A stretch of 46,923 nt of DNA from Bacteroidales bacterium (GCA_016783885.1 JADHVR010000002.1:67628-114550); one strand, 5' to 3'. Shown: positions 1 through 9,807, counted from the first letter of the stretch. Numbers and translations are program-made. The notes: a model not told the origin generated them from the sequence alone.

Positions 1-1919
1 TTTGTCCATCCCTTATTTTTGTAAGTATTATGTGGTTTACTGGGCAATCGTGGGTTTTTCCGATACCTTATTCTATATTTTGATTCTGATTTGATACCTA
101 TTTTTTGAGCTGCTTCTTTTGCATTTTCGTATGAACGATAAAAATTTAATTTTGCCTCAACTTCTTCAATTATCTTTGAAATACCCTTAACCTCATCTTT
201 TATACTTATTGTCTTTGGTATTTCGATTTCTGCAAGCCCAAAATCATCCAATGAGTTCCGATAACGTTTTATCTCCTTTTGTGATTCTTCGTGAAGGTTT
301 ATTTTAACATTTTGATAGTTTAATACACAATCAAATATTAGCGGATTGTCCTTACCATGCTTTCTTAATGCTCTGCCAATCTGCTGAAGATAAACTCTTG
401 GGGATTCGGTTTTTCTGAAAAGCATTATTGAATCTATACCGGATACATCAATTCCTTCATTTAACATATCAATGGCAACAATGATATTTATTTGATTTTT
501 ATTGGGTTTTATACTGGAAAAATTGTTTAAAATGTATTTATTATCTTTTTTGCTTCCCCATGAAGTAATTTTATCAATCATAACATTACTAAATTTTATA
601 AAGGTTTTTTCTAACAATGCGATGGTATCAATTGTGTGTTCAATTCCTTCGCAAAAAACTATTATTTTTTGGTATTGAATTGAACTATAATATTTATATA
701 AAATATTCTGAATTGAATAATCTTTAATCTGTTTTGCATCTAATTTACTTAAAACACGCTCTTTTTTCTCTGGAAATTTTTTGTATTTGGTTTTAATCTC
801 AAGTTTTATTTCGTTGATTTTTGAATCAATATCTCTAACAGAATAAACATATTTACCTATAGAAGGCAATATACCTAATGCCATTGCTTTAAATAAACTC
901 AATTCCCCTGCACAATTATTTCCCAAAAATTCTTTAATATCTATGCCGGAAGAATATCTCTGCATTGTTGCTGACAATCCAACAATTTTTGTTTCATTGT
1001 TAATAATTGGTAATAAACCTATTTCATGCCATTCAGGTGCTCCGGCACGATGAGCTTCATCCATAATAATATGAGTAAAATTATTTGAGGGAATAATTGC
1101 TGAATTATGGTATAAATATTGATAAGTCAGTATATTAACAATTTTAGCCACTTTAAATTTCATTGCAATATTGCTACTTGGAATAACTGTTTTTAAAAGT
1201 TCATTAATTCTATCGTTTATATAAGCAGAAGGGGAAAGAATTAGTATTTTATTTTTAGCATTTAAAAGAAGAACTTCTACAAGTTTGGCAATTATATATG
1301 TTTTACCTGTACCGGTAGAATGTTCTACGTAACAACGTTTGTTGTCACTCCAGTAACTTTTTATTTTTTTAAATGCGATTTTCTGATATGGCTCTAATAT
1401 AATACTTGGAGTTTTAGGATGAAGTTTATGATAGTTTCTAAAAAGATTGTTTATTATATCATGTTCGTCCCATACATTTATATTAAGCTCAGTATTTATT
1501 TTGGTTTTTATTCCTTTTACATATTTCCAAGAGACAAAACAAAAATGACTATTGCTTAGATTATTTTGTTTTTTATAATTATCTTGGAATTTTGAAAATT
1601 CTTTTTTTATATCATACTTATCAATGGTTTTATTCCAATTTTTTGCCTGAAGAATAAATCTTATTGAATTATCTTTGGGATGTTTGATTATCAAATCACA
1701 TCCGCCATCATTTCCGCTTTCCCCAACTCTATTAACTAAATACCCATTCCCGAGAAACAATTCTGAAAGAAGTATTTCAAAAATATCTCCTTTGAATTTA
1801 TTAAAAGAATAATTGTTACCATATTTATTATAATGATTTATGGGATTTTGAAAAATGCTAAAATCGATTTTTTCTTTTTTAGAATTTTCAATACAGAATT
1901 TTTTTATTTCTTTTTCCAT
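1..1919 (-). CDS. Mrr-like nuclease / SF2 helicase fusion protein (3' end outside window)
   Basis: This leftward gene starts at the ATG at 1919 and reads 639 codons without a stop before the window edge, so its C-terminus is missing. Residues 44-95 look like an Mrr-type PD-(D/E)xK nuclease: a GDIFE helix, then GNDGGCDL, then a QAK motif near 91-93. A superfamily II helicase follows, with Walker A STGTGKT (201-207), DEAH (287-290), SAT (316-318), NEGIDV (487-492) and the arginine-finger motif QQIGRALR (512-519). From about residue 590 a short unit appears (YENAKEAAQKIGIKS, YRIRYR, LPSKP, YKNKGW). It resembles the repeat sometimes annotated as phage-integrase repeat unit. The protein is probably a DNA-processing or phage-defence enzyme. 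The target is unknown, and neighbours that might clarify its role are outside the window. Confidence 0.85.
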   Translation of the reverse strand, partial: MEKEIKKFCIENSKKEKIDFSIFQNPINHYNKYGNNYSFNKFKGDIFEILLSELFLGNGYLVNRVGESGNDGGCDLIIKHPKDNSIRFILQAKNWNKTIDKYDIKKEFSKFQDNYKKQNNLSNSHFCFVSWKYVKGIKTKINTELNINVWDEHDIINNLFRNYHKLHPKTPSIILEPYQKIAFKKIKSYWSDNKRCYVEHSTGTGKTYIIAKLVEVLLLNAKNKILILSPSAYINDRINELLKTVIPSSNIAMKFKVAKIVNILTYQYLYHNSAIIPSNNFTHIIMDEAHRAGAPEWHEIGLLPIINNETKIVGLSATMQRYSSGIDIKEFLGNNCAGELSLFKAMALGILPSIGKYVYSVRDIDSKINEIKLEIKTKYKKFPEKKERVLSKLDAKQIKDYSIQNILYKYYSSIQYQKIIVFCEGIEHTIDTIALLEKTFIKFSNVMIDKITSWGSKKDNKYILNNFSSIKPNKNQINIIVAIDMLNEGIDVSGIDSIMLFRKTESPRVYLQQIGRALRKHGKDNPLIFDCVLNYQNVKINLHEESQKEIKRYRNSLDDFGLAEIEIPKTISIKDEVKGISKIIEEVEAKLNFYRSYENAKEAAQKIGIKSESKYRIRYRKNPRLPSKPHNTYKNKGWT

Positions 1920-1928
1920 AATTTTTTT

Positions 1929-1936
1929 CAAATGTA
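1929..1936 (-). promoter_or_regulatory. Putative -7 promoter element for the Mrr-helicase gene
   Basis: The minus strand reads TACATTTG, a match to the Bacteroidota -7 consensus TAnnTTTG. It lies 9 bases upstream of the ATG, so transcription would begin almost at the start codon. No convincing -33 TTTG is seen. Confidence 0.45.
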
Positions 1937-1994
1937 ACAAGAAAGCCTTGAACATTTTATTAAAAACTTGCTATATTGTTTTAAATAGTAAATA

Positions 1995-2017
1995 TTTTAT
2001 TAGAGATTCTAATAAAA
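1995..2017. repeat. AT-rich inverted repeat between divergent genes
   Basis: TTTTATTAGA and TCTAATAAAA form a perfect 10-bp stem with a 3-base loop. It sits in the 197-bp gap between the divergently read helicase and transporter genes. It could be an operator or just an AT-rich hairpin. Confidence 0.4.
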
Positions 2018-2086
2018 AAGTCATGCAAATATCATCAACATTAATACTTAAACACATTAACGCACTCATACAGATAAAAAATTGCT

Positions 2087-2094
2087 TATTTTTG
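2087..2094 (+). promoter_or_regulatory. Putative -7 element for the YfcC-like gene
   Basis: TATTTTTG matches TAnnTTTG and lies 22 bases upstream of the ATG at 2117. A short upstream TTG is present, but its spacing is not right for a clear -33 box. Confidence 0.4.
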
Positions 2095-2116
2095 GCAGAA
2101 TTCAATTTTCGGATTT

Positions 2117-3712
2117 ATGTTCAAAAAAATCCCACACACTTACGTTATCATTTTTTATATCATAGTAATTGCTGCGGTTCTTACATGGATAATTCCCGGT
2201 GGTGAATACGACAGGCAGATAAAAATCGTGAATGGTGTTGAGCGAACCGTTATCGACAAAGACTCATTTCATTATGTAGAGAGCAATGCCCAAACCTGGC
2301 AGGTCTTTGGAGCCTTGTTCAAAGGATTCGAGAGGCAATCAGGTATCATTGTTTTTATCCTGATGATAGGCGGCGCTTTCTGGATTATGAACAACAGCAA
2401 AGCTATTGATGTGGGCATCTTTTCTTTCCTTAAGTTCACAAAAAAAATTGAGCATATTAAGCTCTTTAAGTTGTTAGGGGTAAGCAACATTATTATCACT
2501 TTAGTTATGATCATGTTCAGCATTTTCGGGGCAGTGTTCGGGATGAGTGAAGAGACCATTGCGTTTATTATTATCATTGTTCCGCTTGCCATTTCAATGG
2601 GATATGATTCTATTGTTGGTGTGAATATGGTATTTGTGGCTGCCGGCCTGGGTTTTGCGGGGGCTGTTTTAAATCCTTTTACGATTGGGATAGCACAGGG
2701 AATAGCCGATTTGCCTTTGTTCTCCGGATTTGAATATCGACTATTTTGCTGGTTTGTTTTAAATACAGTTGGAATTATTTGGGTTCTTCGCTATGCAAAT
2801 AAAATTAAAAAGAACCCGCAAGCATCTTTAGTTTACAGTGATGATGAATACTGGAGAAAAAGAGGTAATGCCAATGTAGAATCTATTGAATATCATACTC
2901 CGCCATCTGCATGGTTTGTCTTTGTTTTCATTTCTACAGGACTAATTATTTTTTCTTATTTCTATCCTCAAACCGAAATGAAAATCGGGAATGCTTCTGC
3001 TGTATTACCAATGGTTCCAGTTTGTACAGGTTTGTTTATTATTACAAGTATTCTTACTCTTCGGAAGTCTGTCCACTTTTTTGTATTAAACCTGTTGATG
3101 TTTACAATTGTGTTTCTGATAGTTGGAGTAATGGGCTATAGCTGGTACATTATGAAAATTGCCACGCTGTTTTTTGCAATGGGAATATTTTCAGGTGTGG
3201 CAATGAGTAATAGGGCAAATGAAATAACAAAGTTGTTTCTTGAAGGGGTAAAGGATATTCTCTCTGCAGCGTTGATTGTCGGGCTGGCTGGCGGCATTTT
3301 GGTCATTCTCGAAGATGGTAAAGTGATTGACACCATCCTTCACGGTGTTTCACGCTCAATGCAAGGGATGGGAAAATTCGGAACGGTGAGTGTGATGTAT
3401 GTTATTCAGAATATGATCAATATAATTATCCCTTCCGGTTCGGCAAAGGCAGCGCTGACTATGCCGGTAATGGCTCCATTTTCCGACCTGGTAAACCTTT
3501 CACGACAGGCAACCATCATGGCATTCCAGTTTGGCGATGGGTTTACAAATATGATTACTCCCACTTCCGGCGTATTGATAGGTGTGATTGGCGTTGCTAA
3601 AATTCCTTACGATAAATGGGTAAAGTGGATTATTCCTTTTATGATTATTTTAATGATACTGGGTTGGCTTTTGCTAATACCGACGGTAACGATGGATTTG
3701 AACGGGTTTTAA
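2117..3712 (+). CDS. YfcC-family integral membrane transporter
   Basis: This 531-residue protein is a polytopic inner-membrane carrier of the YfcC / C4-dicarboxylate-anaerobic-carrier-like family. It begins MFKKIPHTYVI and has the typical WIIPGGEYDR segment after the first membrane helix. The two halves each show a family-like stretch: GMSEETIAF and GVNMVFVAAG in the first, PSGSAKAALTMP and TNMITPTSGV in the second. Roughly a dozen hydrophobic segments can be counted. Relatives are annotated as basic amino-acid or short-chain organic acid carriers, but the substrate cannot be read from the sequence. The gene stands alone, with no transport partners beside it. The ATG at 2117 follows a -7 element. 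Confidence 0.85.
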   Translation: MFKKIPHTYVIIFYIIVIAAVLTWIIPGGEYDRQIKIVNGVERTVIDKDSFHYVESNAQTWQVFGALFKGFERQSGIIVFILMIGGAFWIMNNSKAIDVGIFSFLKFTKKIEHIKLFKLLGVSNIIITLVMIMFSIFGAVFGMSEETIAFIIIIVPLAISMGYDSIVGVNMVFVAAGLGFAGAVLNPFTIGIAQGIADLPLFSGFEYRLFCWFVLNTVGIIWVLRYANKIKKNPQASLVYSDDEYWRKRGNANVESIEYHTPPSAWFVFVFISTGLIIFSYFYPQTEMKIGNASAVLPMVPVCTGLFIITSILTLRKSVHFFVLNLLMFTIVFLIVGVMGYSWYIMKIATLFFAMGIFSGVAMSNRANEITKLFLEGVKDILSAALIVGLAGGILVILEDGKVIDTILHGVSRSMQGMGKFGTVSVMYVIQNMINIIIPSGSAKAALTMPVMAPFSDLVNLSRQATIMAFQFGDGFTNMITPTSGVLIGVIGVAKIPYDKWVKWIIPFMIILMILGWLLLIPTVTMDLNGF

Positions 3713-3854
3713 ATTAAAAATGAATAATTTTATAACCATAAATTTTATTGTTTTATGATTATTTTTGTATTTGAAATATTGAAGATAAATATATTTTAAT
3801 TCTTGCAATAGCGCATCACCACAGATATCCTGAATATTGGACCGACAGAATCAA

Positions 3855-4859
3855 ATGAGTAGTTTCTGGAAACAACTGAAAAAACCGGTTTTCACTCTCG
3901 CCCCAATGGAGGACGTTACGGATACTGTTTTCAGAGAGATTGTTTTAAGTGTTTCCAGCCCCGATTATCTTCATGTTCTTTTCAGTGAATTTATGTCAAT
4001 TGATGGTTTCTGTCATGAAATTGGCAAGCCAAAAGTTAAGCACCGCATACAGGTGAATAAATCAGAACGCAGGTTGCTTGACAAAAAGAATGTGAAACTC
4101 GTCGCCCAGATTTGGGGAACCGATCCCGAAAAATTTTACAAAGCCACAAAGGAAATATGCCAGGAATATCAGTTTGACGGAATTGACATTAATATGGGTT
4201 GCCCGGTTAAGAAAATCGTAAAACAAGGCGCCTGCTCCGCTCTCATAGCCCAACCGGAGCTTTCAAAAGAAATTATTCTTGCCACCAAAGAGGCTTCAAA
4301 CATACCTGTCAGCGTGAAAACCAGGACAGGGATCAGTAAGGTGGTTACCGAAGAATGGATAGGTAATTTGCTTGAAACAAATCCTGCGGTTATCACTGTT
4401 CATGGCAGAACTCAAAAGCAACAAACGGAAGGAACGGCTGACTGGAATGAAGTTAGGAAAGCAGTAAATTTGAGAGATCAGATGGAGTCAGATACCTTGA
4501 TCCATGGAAACGGTGATGTATTCAGCCTGGAAGAGGGATTTAGAAAAGCGGAGGAGTACGGAGTTGATGGTATTATGATAGGAAGAGGCATCTTTCAGAA
4601 TCCGTGGTTTTTCAGTAGAAATAAAAACGAAAGATCACCGGAGGAAAGACTATCATTGCTTTGGGAACACGCCTCCTCATTTGTTCAGACATGGGATAAA
4701 GAAAAGAATTTTGCCATCCTGAAAAGGTTTTTCAAGATATACACATCCGGTTTTTATGGCGCTGCACAAATCCGGGCAGAGCTTATGGAGTGTAATTCTC
4801 TTGAAGATGTCAGGAAGGTATTTGCTTCATTTGATGAGATTTCTGAAAGTATCTCTTAA
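3855..4859 (+). CDS. tRNA-dihydrouridine synthase (Dus family)
   Basis: This FMN enzyme reduces uridine to dihydrouridine in tRNA. The hallmarks of the family are all present: APMEDVTD (residues 16-23), DINMGCPVKKIVKQGACSAL (111-130), VKTRTGI, TVHGRTQKQ, IHGNGDV and IMIGRGIFQNPW for the flavin phosphate site. The frame is also open to a TTG at 3837. The ATG at 3855 is preferred because it puts the conserved TLAPMEDVTD the usual short distance from the N-terminus, giving 334 residues. The paralogue group is not certain from motifs alone. It converges on fabH across an 89-bp gap with no obvious terminator. Confidence 0.93.
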   Translation: MSSFWKQLKKPVFTLAPMEDVTDTVFREIVLSVSSPDYLHVLFSEFMSIDGFCHEIGKPKVKHRIQVNKSERRLLDKKNVKLVAQIWGTDPEKFYKATKEICQEYQFDGIDINMGCPVKKIVKQGACSALIAQPELSKEIILATKEASNIPVSVKTRTGISKVVTEEWIGNLLETNPAVITVHGRTQKQQTEGTADWNEVRKAVNLRDQMESDTLIHGNGDVFSLEEGFRKAEEYGVDGIMIGRGIFQNPWFFSRNKNERSPEERLSLLWEHASSFVQTWDKEKNFAILKRFFKIYTSGFYGAAQIRAELMECNSLEDVRKVFASFDEISESIS

Positions 4860-4948
4860 CTTTTCAATAGAAATTATATTCTGATATGATAATTCTGACT
4901 TTTTCAAAGCAAAATAAATTTTAAAATCTGGATAAAAATAATAAATTT

Positions 4949-5950
4949 TTATTTACCTCCATCATAAGCCCACTTCACGTAAATCGCCCCCCATGTAAAT
5001 CCTCCTCCAAAAGCTGACAGAATAATATTATCTCCTTTCTTTAATTGGTCTTCCCATTCGTACAGGCACATTGGGATTGTACCATTAGTAGTATTTCCAT
5101 ATCGCTGAATATTGATCATCACCTTTTCTTTTTCAAGTCCCATCCTTCTTGCAGTTGCCTCTATTATTCTAAGGTTTGCCTGGTGAGGTACGAGCCAGGC
5201 AATATCCTTGGTTGTTAGTCCATTTTTTTCCATAATTTCAACCGAAACATCTGCCATACTGGACACAGCGAATTTAAACACCGCCTGACCTTCCTGGTAA
5301 ACAAAATGTTCCTTTGCGTCAATAGTCTCGTGACTTGGCGGACGAACCGATCCCCCTGCTTTCTGGTGCAAATGAATCCTTCCTGATCCATTCGTCCGGA
5401 GGATAGAATCCAGAATGCCATATCCGTTTTCTGAAGGTTCTAAAAGCACCACACCGGCAGCATCGCCAAAAATAACGCAAGTTGCACGATCGGTATAATC
5501 GACAATAGAAGACATTTTATCAGCTCCGATTACAAGTACTTTTTTATAGCTGCCCGATTCAATATATTTGGAAGCCGTAATAAGGGAATATAAAAAACCG
5601 GAACAAGCAGCATTAATATCGAAACTAAATGCATTTTTTAAATCTGCTTTATCGCTGATAATGTTGGCAGTAGCCGGAAATACCATATCGGGTGTTACCG
5701 TAGCACATATTACTAAATCAATTTCATCGGGAGAAGTATTGGTTTTTTGTAACAATCCTTTAACGGCTTCAACAGCCATATCGGAAGTACCCAGTCCATT
5801 ACCTTTTAGAATATGTCTTTCTTTAATACCTGTGCGTGTGGTGATCCATTCATCGGTTGTATCTACCATTTTTTCTAACTCCCGGTTAGTAAGGAGATAC
5901 TCAGGAGCATACGCCTGTACACCTGTTATTGCAGCTATAATTTTTGTCAT
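4949..5950 (-). CDS. fabH: 3-oxoacyl-ACP synthase III
   Basis: The enzyme condenses acetyl-CoA with malonyl-ACP to start fatty acid synthesis. With the ATG at 5950 ([11 protein letters not shown]) the protein has 333 residues and the full catalytic triad: Cys116 in [10 protein letters not shown], His256 in VPHQANLRI and Asn286 in [10 protein letters not shown]. The C-terminal GGGFTWGA loop is also present. A start five codons upstream is possible but lacks family support. It is the last gene of the leftward yceD-rpmF-plsX-fabH operon, 43 bases after plsX, an order widely conserved in bacteria. Confidence 0.96.
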   Translation of the reverse strand: MTKIIAAITGVQAYAPEYLLTNRELEKMVDTTDEWITTRTGIKERHILKGNGLGTSDMAVEAVKGLLQKTNTSPDEIDLVICATVTPDMVFPATANIISDKADLKNAFSFDINAACSGFLYSLITASKYIESGSYKKVLVIGADKMSSIVDYTDRATCVIFGDAAGVVLLEPSENGYGILDSILRTNGSGRIHLHQKAGGSVRPPSHETIDAKEHFVYQEGQAVFKFAVSSMADVSVEIMEKNGLTTKDIAWLVPHQANLRIIEATARRMGLEKEKVMINIQRYGNTTNGTIPMCLYEWEDQLKKGDNIILSAFGGGFTWGAIYVKWAYDGGK

Positions 5951-5993
5951 TTTATATTGATACAAAAAATTAATGAAATCCCAAAAATAGCAT

Positions 5994-6950
5994 TTATTTA
6001 CTTTGAATGTATTTATTCATAGCTCTTTTAATCTTCCTGGTAAGTTTAGCTTCGTGGATTTCTTTTGAGAGAAAAAGCATGTTTTTAATGGCTTTTTCGT
6101 TTGAAATACCATGACTAATAACAACTGAAGCATTTACCCCCAGGATAGGACTTCCGCCATAATTTTCATAGTTGAACTTATTGAAATAATCATCCATCAG
6201 GTTTCGCTTGACCATTATGCGATACATGGCTTCGATTTGCTTTAACACAATATTGCCGGTAAAACCATCACAGACGATGACGTCAACTTTATCGTTGAAT
6301 AAATCCCTGCCTTCTATATTTCCATAAAAGTTGAAATCTTTTGAATCTTTCATCAGACGGAAAGATGATTGACATAACAGGTTGCCCTTTTCTTCCTCCT
6401 CCCCGATGTTGAGAAGACCAACTTTGGGATTGCGAATATTTAGTACATATTTGGAATAAAGCGATCCTAATATAGCAAATTGATAAAGGACGTCAGGTTT
6501 TATGTCGGGGTTTGTCCCTACATCCAGCATAATATTCTTACCACCGTTTTCTTTGGGGATTATAGCTAAAGTGCTGGGTCTGATAACACCCTGTATGGTG
6601 TTCACACTATACATAGCGCCAACAAGAGTAACGCCTGAGTTGCCTGCACTGGCAAAGGAATCAATTTTTTTATTCTTCAGGTATTTGAGTCCGACAGCAA
6701 TGCTGGATTCCGGTTTTTGTGTATAGGCTTTGATAGGACGCTCGCCCATCCCGATCACATCAGGGGCATGAACAATACTGAAATTTTTAGGATCAGCTCC
6801 GATTTCTTTTAATTTGTCTATTATGGTTCCCTTTGAACCAAATAAAAAAATGCTGTCTGATGAAGGAAGTTCATTATGGGCTAAAACAGCACCTTGAATT
6901 GTAGCTTCAGGTGCATAATCACCGCCCATAACATCTAATCCGATTTTCAT
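5994..6950 (-). CDS. plsX: Phosphate acyltransferase PlsX
   Basis: PlsX converts acyl-ACP to acyl-phosphate, the first step of membrane phospholipid synthesis. The N-terminal [21 protein letters not shown] and the later [29 protein letters not shown] and [12 protein letters not shown] are characteristic. The ATG at 6950 gives 318 residues; the codon immediately upstream is a TTG and is less likely to be the start. It lies 40 bases downstream of rpmF and 43 bases upstream of fabH, so it is almost certainly cotranscribed with them. Confidence 0.96.
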   Translation of the reverse strand: MKIGLDVMGGDYAPEATIQGAVLAHNELPSSDSIFLFGSKGTIIDKLKEIGADPKNFSIVHAPDVIGMGERPIKAYTQKPESSIAVGLKYLKNKKIDSFASAGNSGVTLVGAMYSVNTIQGVIRPSTLAIIPKENGGKNIMLDVGTNPDIKPDVLYQFAILGSLYSKYVLNIRNPKVGLLNIGEEEEKGNLLCQSSFRLMKDSKDFNFYGNIEGRDLFNDKVDVIVCDGFTGNIVLKQIEAMYRIMVKRNLMDDYFNKFNYENYGGSPILGVNASVVISHGISNEKAIKNMLFLSKEIHEAKLTRKIKRAMNKYIQSK

Positions 6951-6990
6951 CAACAGAATTTTTAATTAATAAGAAAGAGTCTTAAAATTA

Positions 6991-7182
6991 TTATTCGGCT
7001 TCAGATTTAGAGTAAACCAGTTTACCTTTATAATAAAGGTCTCCGTCAACATAATAACCCCTGTGATATTTGTGTACTTCGCCGGTTGCCGGGCAAGTAG
7101 CCAATACAGGTGCCTTAGCCTTATAATGGGTTCTCCTTTTATCTCTTCTTTGCTTTGATATTTTTCTTTTCGGATGAGCCAT
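6991..7182 (-). CDS. rpmF: 50S ribosomal protein L32
   Basis: This 63-residue basic protein begins [20 protein letters not shown], the classic L32 start. It continues with [15 protein letters not shown]. Only one cysteine of the zinc-ribbon set found in some L32 proteins is present, so it is probably the zinc-free form. It lies between the YceD gene (22 bases upstream) and plsX, the conserved position for rpmF. Confidence 0.96.
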   Translation of the reverse strand: MAHPKRKISKQRRDKRRTHYKAKAPVLATCPATGEVHKYHRGYYVDGDLYYKGKLVYSKSEAE

Positions 7183-7204
7183 TTTTCTATGTATTTATAA
7201 GTTT

Positions 7205-7723
7205 CTATTCAATTTTTAAATTCTTCAGCTTTTCCCATCTGGGATCAATTGTTTTTGTTTCTGCGATTTCATCTATTTTTTTAATCACTTCCTTGTTACA
7301 AAGGCTGTTTCCGTTTTCATCCATTGGGTGAACCTTTTTTAAAGGAAGCGATAAGGTTACAAATTCGTTGATTAGCCGGCTGACATCGATCTGGTACTCC
7401 GATTCGGGAATAATGAGTACTTCTTCAGTTTCTTCTTTGCGTTCCGAACCAAATTTAACAAATAAAACCTCATTATTATCAACTGAAATATCAAGGTCAT
7501 CTAAACATCGGTCGCATTTTACAGTCACTTTACCGGTGATAGTAAAATTAAGAATAAGCATCCTTTCTTGTTTTTCCAGTTTCAGATCAACGTATAGATT
7601 ACTATTGTCTATTTCAGGGTTTTCAATAGTCTCAAAGAACTTCTTATCTATTTCCCATTTATATTTATGAACTCCAATGCTTAACCCTCTGAACGGGATA
7701 ATAAAGTCTTTCAAGTAATTCAA
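7205..7723 (-). CDS. YceD / DUF177 family protein
   Basis: The 172-residue protein belongs to the YceD (DUF177) family, which is found upstream of rpmF across bacteria and is implicated in 23S rRNA metabolism. It shows the family pattern: FRGLSIGVHKYKW near the N-terminus, VKCDRCLDDL with a CxxC pair (Cys70, Cys73), and an ending DPRWEKLKNLK. The start is a TTG at 7723. The first internal ATG would remove the conserved GxHxYxW segment, so the TTG is preferred. It is the first gene of the operon and lies 56 bases downstream of a good -7 element. Confidence 0.88.
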   Translation of the reverse strand: MNYLKDFIIPFRGLSIGVHKYKWEIDKKFFETIENPEIDNSNLYVDLKLEKQERMLILNFTITGKVTVKCDRCLDDLDISVDNNEVLFVKFGSERKEETEEVLIIPESEYQIDVSRLINEFVTLSLPLKKVHPMDENGNSLCNKEVIKKIDEIAETKTIDPRWEKLKNLKIE

Positions 7724-7779
7724 TCTTCTTTACTTTGAAAATAAACCTGCGCAAAAGCTTCGGTTTATAATTTGGGGGG

Positions 7780-7787
7780 CAAAAGTA
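7780..7787 (-). promoter_or_regulatory. Putative -7 promoter element of the yceD-rpmF-plsX-fabH operon
   Basis: The minus strand reads TACTTTTG, a match to TAnnTTTG, about 57 bases upstream of the TTG start of yceD. The sequence further upstream is almost pure A/T and shows no clear -33 TTTG. Confidence 0.5.
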
Positions 7788-7946
7788 ATAATTTTATTTT
7801 TTATTTTTTATTTTTTTTAAAACTTAAATATACATTTCAGAAAGATTAAACCCGTAGAAAACAGGTTTGCAAAATAAATTATTGCTAATACATTGAGATT
7901 CTATATAATATTTATGCTGTTCTTTGCAATTTACTTTTCAACGGGT

Positions 7947-8945
7947 TTAATGTAAAACTTTATACAATAACTCCTTCAGCAATTCCCCTTCCGTTGTTGA
8001 TACGTTATCTACTCCTTTTACCTTCAAATCGTATTCATGTAAATACGAAATAATGTTTGTAAGTTTTTTATAATTGTAATTCCTTGCAGCAGCTTGATAG
8101 TCTTTAACAAAAAAAGGATGTACCGACAAAGCAGCCGCCACACTATTTTGCGATTTATCCTTTAATTGGTGATAGATCAGCAATTTTGAAAAATAGCCAT
8201 AAAGAATAATAATGGTCTTTACAAATGGATTCTCTTTTGGATTTGCAGCAAAATACCAGGCAATCTGATTGGCTTTAAAAATTTCCTTTTTGCCTATGGC
8301 ATTTTGCAGTTCGAAGACATTAAAATCCTTGCTGATACCTATGTTCTGCTCTATCAGTTCATCGGTAATTTCTGAGTTTTCAGGAATATTTAAGATCAGC
8401 TTGCTTATTTCATTCACGATTTTGCCAAGATCTGTCCCGAGAAAGTCAGCCAGAATCATACATGCTTTTGGAGTAATTTTATATCCCTTTTGTTGAACAT
8501 AATTAGTTATCCATCCCGGCACATGGTTATCATAAAGTTTTTTCGATTCGAATAATACACCCTTTTTATCGATGAGTTTGGCAAAGGACTTTCGTTTATC
8601 GATTTTTTTGTATTTATAGTTGATAACAAGGAGGGTGGAGTTTAGCGGATTTTTAATGTAAGAAGACAGTTCCTCAATTTTATTAACATCCTGTGCTTCT
8701 TTAACGATAACCACCTGGTAGTTTGCCATCATTGGGTAGCGTTTGGCATAACTGATGATGGAAGGCACATCAGTCTCCCGTCCGTAAATAACAGTCTGGT
8801 TGAATTCTTTTTCGGTATCGGTAAGAACATTTTTTTCAATAAAACCCGAAATTTCATCAATATAAAAAGCCTCCTCTCCTCCCAGAAAATAGACAGGGTA
8901 ATAAATTTTGTTTTTCAGGTCATTTATTATTTGTTCTAATTTCAT
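7947..8945 (-). CDS. holA: DNA polymerase III delta subunit
   Basis: The delta subunit opens the beta sliding clamp as part of the clamp loader. The 332-residue protein matches the family: YYPVYFLGGEEAFYIDEI at the N-terminus, ANYQVVIVKEAQD, a degenerate AAA+ core, and the C-terminal all-alpha region including KENPFVKTIIILYGYFSKLL. Its length is normal. The ATG at 8945 lies 3 bases after the amn stop, so the two are translationally close and share a transcript. The 223-bp gap downstream, before yceD, holds the inverted pair TTAAACCCGT (7846-7855) and ACGGGTTTAA (7941-7950), whose meaning is unclear. Confidence 0.92.
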   Translation of the reverse strand: MKLEQIINDLKNKIYYPVYFLGGEEAFYIDEISGFIEKNVLTDTEKEFNQTVIYGRETDVPSIISYAKRYPMMANYQVVIVKEAQDVNKIEELSSYIKNPLNSTLLVINYKYKKIDKRKSFAKLIDKKGVLFESKKLYDNHVPGWITNYVQQKGYKITPKACMILADFLGTDLGKIVNEISKLILNIPENSEITDELIEQNIGISKDFNVFELQNAIGKKEIFKANQIAWYFAANPKENPFVKTIIILYGYFSKLLIYHQLKDKSQNSVAAALSVHPFFVKDYQAAARNYNYKKLTNIISYLHEYDLKVKGVDNVSTTEGELLKELLYKVLH

Positions 8946-8948
8946 CTT

Positions 8949-9719
8949 TTAAAACCTCAAATGTTTAACAGTAAGTCCGTCATTAATCAATTGCTTTAAT
9001 GAATCAATTCCAATTTTCAAATGTTCTTCAACAAATTTCACTGATACCTTTTTATCGATTTGCTCGGTTTTAATACCCGAAGATATCATCGGTTGATCAG
9101 AAACAAGCAACAAGGCGCCGGTTGGTATTTCATTAGCAAATCCAACAGTAAACAGGGTTGCTGTTTCAAGGTCAATAGCCATGCTGCGTGTTTTACGCAG
9201 ATATTTTTTAAATTGCTTATCGTATTCCCAAACCCTTCTGTTCGTAGTATAGATTGTTCCTGTCCAGTAATCTCTGCCATGATCGCGGATAGTTGTGGAT
9301 ATTGCTTTCTGCAGGCTAAATGCAGGAAGAGCCGGTACTTCCGGAGGAAAAAAATCATTCGATGTTCCTTCGCCTCTTATGGCAGCGATTGGTAAAATCA
9401 AATCGCCTAATTCATTCTTCTTTTTCAAACCACCACATTTCCCAAGGAAAAGACAAGCTTTGGGTTTTACGGCGCTTAACAGGTCCATAATTGTTGCAGC
9501 ATTGGCGCTTCCCATATTGAAATTGATCATGGTGATCTCGTCGGCTGTGGCGCTGGGCATAGCACGGTCTTTGCCTTTTATGGGAACATTATGCCACCTG
9601 GCAAACATTTCAAGATAACTTTGAAAATTGGTCAGTAATATATATTCACCAAACTCATCAAGATAAGTTCCTGTGTACCTCGGTAACCAATTCTCAACAA
9701 TTTCTTTTTTTGATTCCAT
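8949..9719 (-). CDS. amn: AMP nucleosidase, short Bacteroidota form
   Basis: The enzyme cleaves AMP to adenine and ribose-5-phosphate and belongs to the purine nucleoside phosphorylase fold. Recognisable segments are INFNMGSANAATIMDLL, CLFLGKCGGLK, AIRGEGTSND, DLETATLFTVGF and LLLVSDQPM. At 256 residues it lacks the long N-terminal domain of enterobacterial Amn, as is usual in Bacteroidota. The frame stays open to a TTG at 9737. That position overlaps a -7 promoter element, so the ATG at 9719 is preferred. It is the first gene of a pair with holA. Confidence 0.9.
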   Translation of the reverse strand: MESKKEIVENWLPRYTGTYLDEFGEYILLTNFQSYLEMFARWHNVPIKGKDRAMPSATADEITMINFNMGSANAATIMDLLSAVKPKACLFLGKCGGLKKKNELGDLILPIAAIRGEGTSNDFFPPEVPALPAFSLQKAISTTIRDHGRDYWTGTIYTTNRRVWEYDKQFKKYLRKTRSMAIDLETATLFTVGFANEIPTGALLLVSDQPMISSGIKTEQIDKKVSVKFVEEHLKIGIDSLKQLINDGLTVKHLRF

Positions 9720-9734
9720 TTTGAAAAATTTTGA

Positions 9735-9742
9735 CAAAAGTA
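9735..9742 (-). promoter_or_regulatory. Putative -7 promoter element for amn-holA
   Basis: The minus strand reads TACTTTTG, matching TAnnTTTG, 15 bases upstream of the ATG at 9719. Its position argues against the upstream TTG start at 9737. Confidence 0.5.
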
Positions 9743-9807
9743 AAAAAAAGGTTAAATTCGCAGATAGAATAGAGGGAATAAGTTTTTAAAATTTTAATAT
9801 TTATGTT

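Noticed and set aside
1855..2205. 116-residue reading frame across the helicase start and transporter start
   Set aside because: It overlaps both real genes on opposite or shifted frames, has low-complexity composition and no family resemblance.
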